The notes under the pieces were generated by a model. That model was not told the origin of the DNA, did not search any database, and saw only the letters and a list, made by a program, of their open reading frames with translations. The position numbers and the translations under genes are program-made. A stretch of 64,000 nucleotides of DNA from Fulvimarina manganoxydans (GTDB lineage Bacteria > Pseudomonadota > Alphaproteobacteria > Rhizobiales > Rhizobiaceae): NCBI RefSeq assembly GCF_900176465.1, contig NZ_FWXR01000001.1:372001-436000 (forward strand), given 5' to 3'. Of this stretch, positions 45,744 to 54,888 are shown piece after piece. Positions within the stretch are counted from its first letter, which is position 1; every line of letters starts with the position of its first letter.

Positions 45744-46448
45744 ATGATGCAAAATGCATTCGAATCCAAACCCCATATCGGAACCATCATGGATGGCAAT
45801 GGCCGCTGGGCCGAGGCACGCGGCCTGCGGCGGAGCAGCGGGCATGAGGCCGGCGTTCGGGCCATCCGCCCCATCGTCGAAGCGGCCGCTGATGCCGGCG
45901 TTGGCACGATGACGCTCTATGCCTTCTCCAGCGACAACTGGAAGCGCCCGCAAAAGGAAGTCGACTTCCTCATGCGCCTTTTGAGGCGCTATCTCGATGA
46001 AGAGATCGAAACGCTGAGCCGCAAAGGCATTCGCGTCAGCCTGATCGGACGCCGCGATCGGCTTCCCGACGGGACGGCTTCCCGAATTTCGAAGGCGGAA
46101 GCAAAGACCGTGACCGGGGCCAGGCTCCATTTGAGGATCGCCTTCGACTATTCGGCGCGCGAGGCGATCGTCTCCGCTGCCCGCCGCGCGTCGCCTGCGA
46201 TCGATCGGGAGGCATTCTCGGCAACGATCTCGGGCGATGGAGCCGGCGACGTCGATCTCCTGATCCGAACCGGCGGCGAGCAACGCCTCAGCGACTTTCT
46301 CCTCTGGGAATGCGCCTATGCCGAGCTCCTGTTCGTCCCAACCATGTGGCCGGACTTTGAGCCAAGCCATCTGAGCGCGGCACTCGCCGAACTTACCAAG
46401 CGTCAGCGCCGCTTCGGCGGGTTGGCCTCCGACGCGGCGGCGGCGTGA
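45744..46448 (+). CDS. UppS-family cis-prenyltransferase, probable accessory copy
   Basis: A 234-residue polyprenyl diphosphate synthase. Catalytic and binding motifs of UppS are intact: IMDGNGRWAEARGL (Asp17), SSDNWKRP, and VDLLIRTGGEQRLSDFLLWECAYAEL. It condenses isopentenyl diphosphate onto farnesyl diphosphate. The ATG at 45744 has GGAGG five bases upstream. In relatives the main uppS lies beside frr and cdsA, which are not here. Its place behind a membrane protein and regulator suggests a regulated second enzyme. The product length is unknown. Confidence 0.9.
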   Translation: MMQNAFESKPHIGTIMDGNGRWAEARGLRRSSGHEAGVRAIRPIVEAAADAGVGTMTLYAFSSDNWKRPQKEVDFLMRLLRRYLDEEIETLSRKGIRVSLIGRRDRLPDGTASRISKAEAKTVTGARLHLRIAFDYSAREAIVSAARRASPAIDREAFSATISGDGAGDVDLLIRTGGEQRLSDFLLWECAYAELLFVPTMWPDFEPSHLSAALAELTKRQRRFGGLASDAAAA

Positions 46449-46562
46449 GCGCTGCTAAACACATGGCGCGGCCTTCTGCGGAACCATCGAAAGATCAGGG
46501 GTCCATGACGCGATCGTCCGAAGTGTCGGCCGCTCTACAACATCCACCATTTTCGCCGGCCG

Positions 46563-47912
46563 TCATCGGCCTTTCGGCTTGTCCTTGTTGGGCGTCATCA
46601 CACGCTTCAGCGTGGCGCTCAGATCGTCGAAGGGGCGGGCCGAGCGTTCGTCGTCGGGACGTTGCGACAGGAAGTCGTACATATGCGGGACGAGATCGAC
46701 CGCCTGGTCGAGGGTCTGATCATTGCCGCGCTGATATCCGCCGAGAAGCCGCAGATCCCGCGTGTCTTCGAAACGCGATGTCATCGCGCGAAGCCGGGTG
46801 ACGAGTTCGCGCTCCTGGGCGCTCCAGGCCTTGTCGGCGAGGCGTGAGATCGATTTCAGATAGTCGACGGCCGGAAAGCGGCCCTGTTCGGCAATCGCCC
46901 GGTCGAGAACGATATGGCCGTCCAGCGTTCCGCGAATGGAATCGGCGACCGGGTCGTTGTGGTCGTCGCCATCCACCAGAACGGCATAGATGCCGGTGAT
47001 CGTGCCGGAGCCTTCGAGACCAGGCCCGGCCCGCTCCAGAAGCTGCGGCAATTCGGAGAAGACGCTCGGCGGATAGCCGCGCGAGACGGGCGGTTCGCCT
47101 GCCGCCAGCGCCACGTCACGGGCGGCATGGGCAAGGCGCGTCACGGAATCGACGATAAGAAGGACGTCGTCGCCCTGGTCGCGGAAATATTCGGCGACGG
47201 CGGTCGCCGTGCGCGGTGCGAGGCGCCGCATCATCGGACTCTCGTCGCCGGTCGCGACGATCGTCACCACCTTGTCGAGATGGCCGTCCATCGTTTCTTC
47301 GAGAAATTCCCGCACTTCACGCCCGCGTTCGCCGACGAGCGCGACGACCACCGTGTCGAAGCCCTTGGCCTGGGACAGCATGCCCATCAGGGTGGATTTG
47401 CCGACACCGGAGCCGGCGAAGATGCCCATGCGCTGGCCTTTGACCAGCGGGGTGAACAGGTCGACGACGCGAACGCCGGTCGGAACCGGCTTCGTGATGC
47501 GGCCGCGTTTCAGCGCCGGCGGGGGCGGGGCGTCGACGGCACGCATTTCCATGCCCGTCACGACCGGGCCACGATCGTCCTGAGGGCGACCGAAGGCATC
47601 GAGCACGCGGCCTTTCCAACTCGTATCGGGAGCGATCGCGAAGGGGCCGATCTTGCGGGCGGGGGAGCCGACGCCGCGCGTGAAACGATTGCCATAGGGC
47701 TTGACTGTGAGCCAATCGGAATCGATCCGCACCACCTCGCCGAATTCTTCGCCATTCTCGCCCGGGCAGCCGATACAATCGCCGAGCTTGACGAAGGGGG
47801 AGAGGCCGGAGACGCGAAAGGCCTGGGGGCCGACGTCGACGATCCGGCCCGAAATCGACAGGATCGGTGCATCGAGGCCGCCAGAGGAATCCTGATGGGA
47901 AGCGAAGGTCAC
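46563..47912 (-). CDS. fliI: Flagellum-specific ATPase FliI
   Basis: A 449-residue ATPase of the flagellar type III export apparatus. Walker A is GIFAGSGVGKST and Walker B lies in DVLLIVDSVTRLAHAARD. The catalytic glutamate region is VALVGERGREVREFLEE, and SRGYPPSVFSELPQLLERAG is the ATPase alpha/beta signature region. It starts in an ATGA overlap with the flgF stop. It converges with the uppS-like gene. Confidence 0.96.
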   Translation of the reverse strand: MTFASHQDSSGGLDAPILSISGRIVDVGPQAFRVSGLSPFVKLGDCIGCPGENGEEFGEVVRIDSDWLTVKPYGNRFTRGVGSPARKIGPFAIAPDTSWKGRVLDAFGRPQDDRGPVVTGMEMRAVDAPPPPALKRGRITKPVPTGVRVVDLFTPLVKGQRMGIFAGSGVGKSTLMGMLSQAKGFDTVVVALVGERGREVREFLEETMDGHLDKVVTIVATGDESPMMRRLAPRTATAVAEYFRDQGDDVLLIVDSVTRLAHAARDVALAAGEPPVSRGYPPSVFSELPQLLERAGPGLEGSGTITGIYAVLVDGDDHNDPVADSIRGTLDGHIVLDRAIAEQGRFPAVDYLKSISRLADKAWSAQERELVTRLRAMTSRFEDTRDLRLLGGYQRGNDQTLDQAVDLVPHMYDFLSQRPDDERSARPFDDLSATLKRVMTPNKDKPKGR

Positions 47913-48634
47913 GAGCTGGCTCCGAGCGTGCGAATCGCTTCGGAAAGCGACTGATCGTTGGTGTCGACAACCTTGGCCGCGCTCTCGAAGGCGCGCTGCA
48001 AGGTGATGAGGCGGGTCATCTCCATGATGGGATTGACGTTCGCTTCTTCAACATAGCCCTGAACGACGCTGTCGGAGGTGAATTCGACGACGGGTACGCC
48101 AGGTCTGTCGGAGCGGACGCCCGAGGTGTCGGCACGCGACAGATTGGCCCCTTGCGGGATGCGGAAGAGGCCGATGGCGCCGACTTGCTGGCCGTTCTGA
48201 TGGATCATGCCGCCCGCCGAGACGACGATCGGACCACCGGCCGGATCGATCTGGAGCGGTGCGCCACCGGAATCGACGAGCGGCCGCCCGGTCAATGTCT
48301 GCAGCGTGCCTTCGGGCGTGACCTCCATACGGCCGTCGCGCGTGTAGATGAGGCCGTTCTGTCCCTGATAGGCGAAGAAGGCCTCCCCTCTGACGGCGAG
48401 ATCGAGAGGGTTGCCCGTCTGGGTCAGGGCACCCGATTTGTTGGAGAGATAGGTTTCGCCCTCGGTCACGAAGGCAACGGGGTCGGGCGCGGTGCGCGAG
48501 AGAAGCTCCTCGAAACGGACCTCCTCGGCTCGAAAGCCGACCGTGCGGACATTGGCGAGATTGTGGGCGAGCGTCTCGAGACGCTTTTCCATCGCAATCT
48601 GGCCGGAGAGGGCTACGGGAAGGGACGTTTCCAT
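47909..48634 (-). CDS. flgF: Flagellar basal-body rod protein FlgF
   Basis: A 241-residue proximal rod protein. The N-terminal rod motif is LSGQIAMEKRLETLAHNLANVRTVGFRAEE. The C-terminal motif is GYVEEANVNPIMEMTRLITLQRAFESAAKVV. Both are characteristic of FlgF/FlgG-type axial proteins, exported without a cleaved signal. The ATG at 48634 gives the normal N-terminus; an upstream extension to 48745 is rejected. It is divergent from motA with a 267-base gap holding both promoters. Confidence 0.93.
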   Translation of the reverse strand: METSLPVALSGQIAMEKRLETLAHNLANVRTVGFRAEEVRFEELLSRTAPDPVAFVTEGETYLSNKSGALTQTGNPLDLAVRGEAFFAYQGQNGLIYTRDGRMEVTPEGTLQTLTGRPLVDSGGAPLQIDPAGGPIVVSAGGMIHQNGQQVGAIGLFRIPQGANLSRADTSGVRSDRPGVPVVEFTSDSVVQGYVEEANVNPIMEMTRLITLQRAFESAAKVVDTNDQSLSEAIRTLGASS

Positions 48635-48901
48635 GGGTGATCGGACCGTCGATATCGGGTTGCGACAAGGAGGAACGGCACCATCGAACGGACATCCGCC
48701 GCACTCTCGCCCATTCGGGTTCAAGCGCAAGACGAAAGCGCGCAAGGGCCGCCCTTGAGGCCCGTTTTCGGCGCCGACCCTTGCCCCAGCCTGTGAGGCA
48801 CGGTCACGAAACGGCGAAGCTTAAACTTCGACGGTCTCCATCAAGCTCCGCACAAGCGCTCTTCCTTACCGCTCACCTTACAAATTCAATGTGAGGGTTC
48901 C

Positions 48902-49765
48902 ATGGGTATTCTCTTAGGCATGGTCGTGGTGCTCGGCTGTCTTCTCGGCGGCTTCGTAGCGATGGGCGGCCATCTGGATGTTCTCGTCCAGCCCTTTGAA
49001 TACGTGATCATCTGCGGCTCGTCCTTGGGCACGTTCCTTGTCGCCAACCCGCCCAAGGTCATCAAGGACTGCGGCAAGGCGATCGGCGAAGCCTTCAAGA
49101 ATGCCGTGCCGAAGCAGAAAGACTATCTCGAAATTCTCGGCCTTCTGCATCAGCTGATGCGCGAGATGCGGTCCAAGTCGCGTTCCGAGGTCGAGGCGCA
49201 CATCGATGCCCCTGCGGAATCAACGATCTTCCAGGCCTATCCGTCCATTCTGAAGGACAAGCAGAAGCTCAACTTCATCTGCGACTATGTTCGTCTGATC
49301 ATCGTGGGCTCGGCAAGGAGCCACGAGATCGAGGCCCTGATGGAAGAAGAGATCGAAACCATCACCCACGATGCCATGAAGCCCAAGCACGCCCTGCAGG
49401 ACGTGTCCGACGGTCTGCCCGCACTCGGCATCGTCGCCGCGGTCCTCGGCGTCATCAAGGCCATGGGCGCTCTTGACCAGTCGCCGGAGATCCTGGGTGG
49501 GCTCATCGCGGCGGCCCTCGTCGGTACGTTTGCCGGCGTTTTCTTCTCCTATGGCGTCGTCGGCCCGATCGCTTCGAAGATCAAGTCAGTGCGTGAGAAG
49601 AAGTGCCGCGTCTACATCACCATCAAATCGACCCTGATCGCTTATATGAACGGCGCCATGCCGCAGGTCGCGATCGAATATGGCCGTAAGACCGTATCCG
49701 CCTATGACCGTCCGACGATCGACCAGGTCGAGGCCGAGACGCTCGGCGGTGGAGCAGCGGCCTGA
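48902..49765 (+). CDS. motA: Flagellar motor stator protein MotA
   Basis: A 287-residue inner-membrane stator subunit with four membrane helices (two near the N-terminus, then about 165-190 and 200-225). The MotA hallmark [20 protein letters not shown] contains the conserved proline, and the cytoplasmic loop carries charged residues for FliG contact. GAGGG lies just upstream. It leads the motA-fliM-fliN-fliG-flhB run. The partner motB is not in the window. Confidence 0.96.
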   Translation: MGILLGMVVVLGCLLGGFVAMGGHLDVLVQPFEYVIICGSSLGTFLVANPPKVIKDCGKAIGEAFKNAVPKQKDYLEILGLLHQLMREMRSKSRSEVEAHIDAPAESTIFQAYPSILKDKQKLNFICDYVRLIIVGSARSHEIEALMEEEIETITHDAMKPKHALQDVSDGLPALGIVAAVLGVIKAMGALDQSPEILGGLIAAALVGTFAGVFFSYGVVGPIASKIKSVREKKCRVYITIKSTLIAYMNGAMPQVAIEYGRKTVSAYDRPTIDQVEAETLGGGAAA

Positions 49766-49789
49766 GCCGCGTGACGAAGGGAGCGGACG

Positions 49790-50728
49790 ATGAGCAACAC
49801 CGCCGCCGTGGAAACCACGACTGACATCGGCGCCCGCCTGAGAAATGCGGCGCAGGTCGAACCGTCACGCCTGCCCCGTCTCAGCCTGATCGGCGAGAAG
49901 ACGGCGGTCGCCACGGGAGAGGATTTCGACCGGCTGTCGATCAAGGATGCGGAGGTCGTGTTTCTCGGCCTCGATATGGGGCCTCGGCCCGACGCAGAGG
50001 ACGAGGACAACGCCGATCAGCTCGTGGCGAGCTTCAAGAGCCGGCGCTTTGCCCGGCCCTCCTTTATGTCCGTGTCGAAGAGCTTCGTCGAAAGTGCGAT
50101 CCAGATCTTCTTCGGCGCGGCTCCGGCGCGCGAGGGAAGTCCTGAGCGAGCCTTGACGGATCTCGACAAGGCCGTCGTGAAGATGGCCCTCCAGACGCTG
50201 CTCTCGCAGTTCGACAAAGCGCTTCGCGATGTCGATCAGGCGGGCTTGAGCTTCGGAAGCTTTGCCGAACCCGAGCAATTCGGGGACGTCTTCGGCGGGC
50301 TGGATGAATCCTTCGTCCTGATGCGCTTCGAAGTGGCGCGGGGCGAGGCCAAGCATGTGATCACGCTGGCGCTTCCGAACGCCTATGTGGCGCTCATCCG
50401 GCGCAGCCTGATCGTCATGCCGGAGCCGCCGCAGCCTTCGCCCGACGAAGCCTGGACCGAAGCCATCGAGCGCAATTTCGAAAAGTCCGATCTCAACCTC
50501 GAGGCGGTTCTGGCCCGCAAGAAGGTTCCGCTCTCGATGGTCGCGCGCTTCCGGGTCGGCCAGACCCTTGCGCTGGAGACCGGCGTTGCGGAGGCCATCG
50601 CGATCGAATGCGAGGGCAAGCCCCTCTTCAAGGCGCAGGTGGGCTTTGCCCGCGAGTCCTACGTCGTCCGCTTCGACAAGCGGATCGACCCGACCCAGGA
50701 GTTCATCGATGGGATCCTTGCTGATTGA
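49790..50728 (+). CDS. fliM: Flagellar motor switch protein FliM
   Basis: A 312-residue C-ring protein with a CheC-like middle domain and a C-terminal SpoA domain (KKVPLSMVARFRVGQTLALET to EFIDGILAD). The N-terminal CheY-binding peptide usual in enteric FliM (LSQ.EIDALL) is not recognisable here; the first 40 residues are MSNTAAVETTTDIGARLRN and onward. GGGAG precedes the start. It overlaps the next small gene by 20 bases. Confidence 0.9.
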   Translation: MSNTAAVETTTDIGARLRNAAQVEPSRLPRLSLIGEKTAVATGEDFDRLSIKDAEVVFLGLDMGPRPDAEDEDNADQLVASFKSRRFARPSFMSVSKSFVESAIQIFFGAAPAREGSPERALTDLDKAVVKMALQTLLSQFDKALRDVDQAGLSFGSFAEPEQFGDVFGGLDESFVLMRFEVARGEAKHVITLALPNAYVALIRRSLIVMPEPPQPSPDEAWTEAIERNFEKSDLNLEAVLARKKVPLSMVARFRVGQTLALETGVAEAIAIECEGKPLFKAQVGFARESYVVRFDKRIDPTQEFIDGILAD

Positions 50729-51056
50729 CGCGGTCCTAATGGTCGCGCTCGTCGTCACCGCCGTGAGAAGTGGGCGGATGTATCGCGAGCTGAAGTCCTT
50801 GCGCGAATCCGAGAGCGGGCTTGCGGCAGCGCTCGCCGAGTCGGAGCGTTCGCTCAACAAGGCCTGCGAGGCGGTGATCGCGCTCAAGCATGATGGGCTC
50901 GACACGATGCGCCGTCTGGAGGCCGAATCGAACCGGGCGGCGGAAGTCGGCCTGCGTCTCGCCAGCCTCGTGGAGCGCGCCGAATATCACACCGGCACCA
51001 GCCGGCGTCCCGCCGCACCTGCGGCCCTGCCGGCCGATCTTGCAAAGGCCTCTTAG
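50709..51056 (+). CDS. Small membrane-anchored coiled-coil protein between fliM and fliN (DUF6468-like)
   Basis: A 115-residue protein starting inside the end of fliM (20-base overlap). One hydrophobic segment (LLIDAVLMVALVVTAV) is followed by a long heptad-rich helix (about 20-95) and a Pro/Ala tail. Hyphomicrobiales often carry such a gene here, annotated DUF6468, and the arrangement recalls the Caulobacter flagellar positioning protein PflI; neither link was tested. Location suggests a motor or placement role. Confidence 0.7.
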   Translation: MGSLLIDAVLMVALVVTAVRSGRMYRELKSLRESESGLAAALAESERSLNKACEAVIALKHDGLDTMRRLEAESNRAAEVGLRLASLVERAEYHTGTSRRPAAPAALPADLAKAS

Positions 51057-51174
51057 GACATCGTCTTCCCCGATGGCAGCTTCACACCAGACTGCCACGG
51101 TAACCATGGTTTATCGACCCGCCGGCATGACGACCGGGCGAAGGGTCTCCAATCAATCAGGAGAATGACACTCC

Positions 51175-51585
51175 ATGAGCGACCCCAACGAATTCGACGG
51201 CAACGAGCTCGATCTGCCGGATTCCCCCTTCTCCTTCGATTCGGACGATCGCGACGACATCGAGGATGATGACGACGGACAGCCGGATTTCCGAGGCGCC
51301 GACGAGATCGACATCGATCTCGTGATGGACGTGGCGGTGACGATGCAGGTCGTGCTCGGCTCCTCACGCATTTCCGTCGCCAATCTCCTCAAACTCAATC
51401 GCGGCTCGGTCGTGAAGCTCGACACCAAGGTCGGCGATCCGGTCGACGTCGTCGTCAACGGTCGCGTGATCGCTCGTGGCGAGATCGTGGTTCTCGACAA
51501 GGAGGAGCAGCGCTTCGGCGTCACGCTGACCGAGGTTGCGACCCCTGGGTCGAACCTGAAGGCGAAGAAGTCGAAGGCGGCCTGA
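51175..51585 (+). CDS. fliN: Flagellar motor switch protein FliN
   Basis: A 136-residue C-ring protein. A strongly acidic N-terminus (SDDRDDIEDDDDGQPDF) precedes a typical SpoA domain: LVMDVAVTMQVVLGSSRISVANLL, LNRGSVVKLDTKVGDPVDV and VNGRVIARGEIVVLDKEEQRFGV. AGGAG lies 11 bases upstream. The gene follows the small coiled-coil gene by 118 bases. Confidence 0.95.
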   Translation: MSDPNEFDGNELDLPDSPFSFDSDDRDDIEDDDDGQPDFRGADEIDIDLVMDVAVTMQVVLGSSRISVANLLKLNRGSVVKLDTKVGDPVDVVVNGRVIARGEIVVLDKEEQRFGVTLTEVATPGSNLKAKKSKAA

Positions 51586-51592
51586 TTTCGCG

Positions 51593-52639
51593 ATGACCAG
51601 CCTCGCTCGCTACTCGGAAGACCTCGAAGTTCCGCCCTTGTCGGGCGGTGCGCGCGCGGCCGTGCTCCTCCTGGCGCTCGGCTCCGAAGGCGCTTCTCGG
51701 GTTCTCAAGCACATGGCGCCGAACGAGATCGTCGCTCTGCGCCAAGCCGCGGCATCGCTGAACGAGGTTTTGCCGGAACAGATCGAAGCCGTGGTCGAGG
51801 AGTTTTCCGACACCTTCAAGCGCGGCCCGATCTTCCCCGGACCGTCTCAGCAGATGACGAAGCTCCTGAAGAGCGCTTTGACGGAGAACGAGTTCCAGTC
51901 GCTGTTCCCCAACGAGCGTCAGGACGACATCGACCGTATTCTCTACGCCGACACCCGGAATGTCTGGGAAGCGATGGCGGAGATGGAGGGCGCGGTTCTG
52001 GCCGGCAAGCTGTCGGGCGAGCATCCCCATATCGTCGCGTTGCTTCTCTCAAAGCTTCCGAGCGACGTCGCCGTCACGATCATCAAGGCGTGCGATCCGT
52101 CGATGCGCAACGACATCATGCGCCGGATGCTCATGGTCAAGCCGCTGGCGGCTCCTGTCCAGGCATTGTTCGAGACACATGTGCGCGAGGCCTATCTGGT
52201 CACCGGCGATGATGCGGACAATGGCTCCAGCCATATGATGCTGGCCAATGTCATCAACCGGATGGACAAGACCGACGGCAACGAGCTCATCGAGGTCATC
52301 GAGACGGACATGCCCGAGGACGCCGAACAGCTCAAGAAGCTGCTCTTCGCCTTCGAGGACATCCCGACAATGCCGGCCCGTGCGCGACTCACTTTGTTCG
52401 ACGGCATTGCCGCGGACACGGTCATCATGGCCCTGCGCGGGGCGGACGAGACGATCCGCGAGTCCGTGCTCGCGGCGCATGGCGCCCGTGCACGCCGCAT
52501 GATCGAGGCCGAACTCGGCCAGAACGTCCAGCCGCTCAAGCAGGACATCGATGCGGCTCGCCGCGAGATCGCCAATCTCGCGCTCGAGATGGCAGGGGCG
52601 GGCACGATCCAGCTCAGAGACGAAGAGGGATCGGAATGA
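51593..52639 (+). CDS. fliG: Flagellar motor switch protein FliG
   Basis: A 348-residue rotor protein contacting FliF, FliM and MotA. The N-terminal domain has AAVLLLALGSEGASRVLKHM. The middle domain has the EHPQ-like motif GEHPHIVALLLSKL. The C-terminal torque helix region is DIPTMPARARLTLFDGIAADTVIMALRGAD, ending in charged residues. It starts seven bases after the fliN stop with a weak ribosome site, so it may rely on coupling. Confidence 0.94.
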   Translation: MTSLARYSEDLEVPPLSGGARAAVLLLALGSEGASRVLKHMAPNEIVALRQAAASLNEVLPEQIEAVVEEFSDTFKRGPIFPGPSQQMTKLLKSALTENEFQSLFPNERQDDIDRILYADTRNVWEAMAEMEGAVLAGKLSGEHPHIVALLLSKLPSDVAVTIIKACDPSMRNDIMRRMLMVKPLAAPVQALFETHVREAYLVTGDDADNGSSHMMLANVINRMDKTDGNELIEVIETDMPEDAEQLKKLLFAFEDIPTMPARARLTLFDGIAADTVIMALRGADETIRESVLAAHGARARRMIEAELGQNVQPLKQDIDAARREIANLALEMAGAGTIQLRDEEGSE

Positions 52640-52716
52640 TCGGGTTCGATCGGCATTTTGCCGCTCGACCGGTCGGGGTTTCACGGAACGTCAACCGATT
52701 TGCGGGCTAATCGGCC

Positions 52717-53805
52717 GTGGCGGAGAGCGAAGATCGAGCCTCGAAGACCGAGGAACCGACAGAGAAGAAGATTCGCGACACGATCGAGAAGGGCAACCTT
52801 CCGGTTTCGCGCGAAGCGCCGATCCTGGCGTCTTTTCTGGCGACGATGGCGTTCATCGCCTTCGAGGCGCGGCAGGCGGGAAGCCGTCTTGCCGAAAGTC
52901 TCGAGACGACGTTCGACAACCCTCTCCAGTGGGATCTGGAGACGAGCAGGGATGCCCTTCATGTCCTCTCGGTTCTGGCCAGCCAGAGCGCTGCCTTCGT
53001 CCTGCCCGCCGCGATCTTCTTCGCGGTCGGCGGCATTCTTTCATCGATTCTGCAAAATCCGCCTCAGATCAATTTCGAGCGGATCAAGCCCAAGGCTTCG
53101 AACGTTTCACCCGTCTCCGGTGCCACGCGCATCTTCGGCCCTAAGGGCCTGACGGAATTCGGAAAAGCCGTGTTCAAATTCATCATGATCGGCGCCGTCG
53201 TCAGCTCAGTGCTCGTCAGCAACATCTCGGCGATCATGCAGACGATGCATTCCGATCCCGTCCTTTTGCCGGAACTGATTCTCTCGCTCGCGATGAAGCT
53301 TCTGTCGGGCGTTGCGATCGCGACCATCCTTCTGGTGGCGGCCGACATCGCACTGACGCGTTTCCATTGGCGGCGCGATCTGCGCATGTCCAAGCAGGAA
53401 ATCAAGGACGAGATGAAGCAGTCCGAAGGCGATCCGATGGTCAAGCAGCGCCAGCGCCAGATCGCCCGTGAGCGCACCCGCAAGCGGATGATGGCAGCCG
53501 TGCCCCAGGCGACGCTCGTCATCGCCAATCCGACCCACTACGCCATCGCGCTGCGCTATACGCGCGAAGAGGGCGGCGCCCCCGTTGTTCTGGCCAAGGG
53601 TACCGATCTTGTCGCCTTGAAGATTCGCGAGATCGCCGAGGAGAACGAGATCCCCGTGATCGAGGACAAGCTTCTCGCCCGCTCAATGTATGAGCATGTC
53701 GAGATCGATCAGATGATCCCGCCCGAATTCTACAAGGCGGTCGCCGAGCTCATCTATTATCTCCACACCCGAGGCGGCAGCAAAGTGGCACTCGCCACCG
53801 CTTGA
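52717..53805 (+). CDS. flhB: Flagellar export apparatus protein FlhB
   Basis: A 362-residue export gate and substrate-specificity switch protein. Four membrane segments (near 33-50, 86-110, 150-172 and 186-212) lead to a cytoplasmic domain with the autocleavage motif NPTH (271-274) in LVIANPTHYAIALRY. The N-terminus EDRASKTEEPTEKKIRDTIEKG is typical. The start is a GTG at 52717, 77 bases after fliG, with a poor ribosome site. Confidence 0.96.
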   Translation: MAESEDRASKTEEPTEKKIRDTIEKGNLPVSREAPILASFLATMAFIAFEARQAGSRLAESLETTFDNPLQWDLETSRDALHVLSVLASQSAAFVLPAAIFFAVGGILSSILQNPPQINFERIKPKASNVSPVSGATRIFGPKGLTEFGKAVFKFIMIGAVVSSVLVSNISAIMQTMHSDPVLLPELILSLAMKLLSGVAIATILLVAADIALTRFHWRRDLRMSKQEIKDEMKQSEGDPMVKQRQRQIARERTRKRMMAAVPQATLVIANPTHYAIALRYTREEGGAPVVLAKGTDLVALKIREIAEENEIPVIEDKLLARSMYEHVEIDQMIPPEFYKAVAELIYYLHTRGGSKVALATA

Positions 53806-54134
53806 TCCGCGTGATGGCGTCGCGGCCTCGACGGACGGGGTCGCACGCATGTCGCTACGGCCCATGCGCATCGCATATGGACGAAGCGGGTCCCGCGAAT
53901 AGTGGAGGATGCGGGAACCTTGTGCTCGCGTATCTACATCTAAGCTGTTCACATGGTTCGGGGAAGGCAGGAGGCATAGAACGTCAACTGTGACATTTCG
54001 CCGACGAAATCCGGCGGTCTCGAGGCAGGCTGTGACGCTCGCCAGGCCGTTGAAGGGTCGTCGGGTGAAATCGCAAAGGGCGTATCGCGTCGAGGGATCG
54101 ACGGATACGGACAGTCAAGGGAAAGCGGTACAGT
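53806..54134 (+). other. Intergenic region after flhB
   Basis: About 330 bases with no gene I can support. Minus-strand frames crossing it have poor codon use. No strong terminator follows flhB, so transcription may continue into the small genes downstream. Confidence 0.4.
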
Positions 54135-54437
54135 ATGGCGTTGATCGAGGCACCGATGGAGAGGGTGAAGAGCTTGCCGCACGGCGCCTCTGAGCGACAG
54201 GGTGCTTCGCCGCAAAATCGTCTTGGACCCAAACTTCCGTCTGCTTCGGCGCAATTCTCCAGACTTCGCCTCCTTAGCCGTGACGCCTCGTCGATCGTCC
54301 GGCATGCAGCTTCGAACGCAAGCGTCTCCGTCGTCGAACTTGCCAATCCACCACGATATGACAACGTGGTTTCAGTCGTGCCAACGGGCAGCGACCGTGC
54401 GATCCTTGTTTCTCGCAAGAGTGAGCTGACGGCCTGA
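54135..54437 (+). CDS. Possible small protein, 100 residues, unknown
   Basis: A weakly supported gene. Its frame ends one base before the next start (TGAG then ATG), as in a coupled operon, and GGGAAAGCGG lies upstream. The C-terminal part (SVSVVELANPPRYDNVVSVVPTG) looks protein-like, but codon use is mixed and I recognise no family. It could equally be leader sequence of the next gene. Confidence 0.35.
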   Translation: MALIEAPMERVKSLPHGASERQGASPQNRLGPKLPSASAQFSRLRLLSRDASSIVRHAASNASVSVVELANPPRYDNVVSVVPTGSDRAILVSRKSELTA

Positions 54438-54438
54438 G

Positions 54439-54888
54439 ATGCTGGACATCAAAAAACGCACGACCCTGGTCCGGGAAAGACTTCTGGCTGATGCTATCCG
54501 CGAATTCGTCGCCGAGCTCCGCCTCGTCGACGTTGTGGACTACATCGCCTATCTCCGGCTGGAGCATTACGGAAATATCGCCGACATCGTCTCGTCTTCG
54601 GCGGAACTGACCTTGAAGCCGAACGTCTTGCGCTTTGCCAACTCCGGCGACGTTCGTGTCACCTGGGCAACGCCGCCGATCGTCTGTCTGGCGCTTGAAC
54701 TCCAGCACCAGGACCTCACCGCGCATTTTCGTCTGGAACTTGGCGCCTCGACCGCCGCCGTCGACATCACCTATGTCGACTTTGCCGGACATGGCGATGC
54801 CGATGACGCCGAAGAGCAGCGGCGATTCCGCAGCATCCTTGCCGATGCCCGGCTTGAGCGAACGAGCCCTCGCGAACGTCACGATTGA
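54439..54888 (+). CDS. Unknown 149-residue protein within the flagellar region
   Basis: A soluble protein without signal or membrane segment. It starts with KKRTTLVRERLLADAIREFVAEL (helical) and contains a beta-rich middle (IVCLALELQHQDLTAHFRLELG, DITYVDFAGHGDADD). The end is acidic, then basic. I do not recognise it. It lies between the switch/export genes and the rod genes on the same strand, so a flagellar role is plausible by position alone. Confidence 0.65.
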   Translation: MLDIKKRTTLVRERLLADAIREFVAELRLVDVVDYIAYLRLEHYGNIADIVSSSAELTLKPNVLRFANSGDVRVTWATPPIVCLALELQHQDLTAHFRLELGASTAAVDITYVDFAGHGDADDAEEQRRFRSILADARLERTSPRERHD

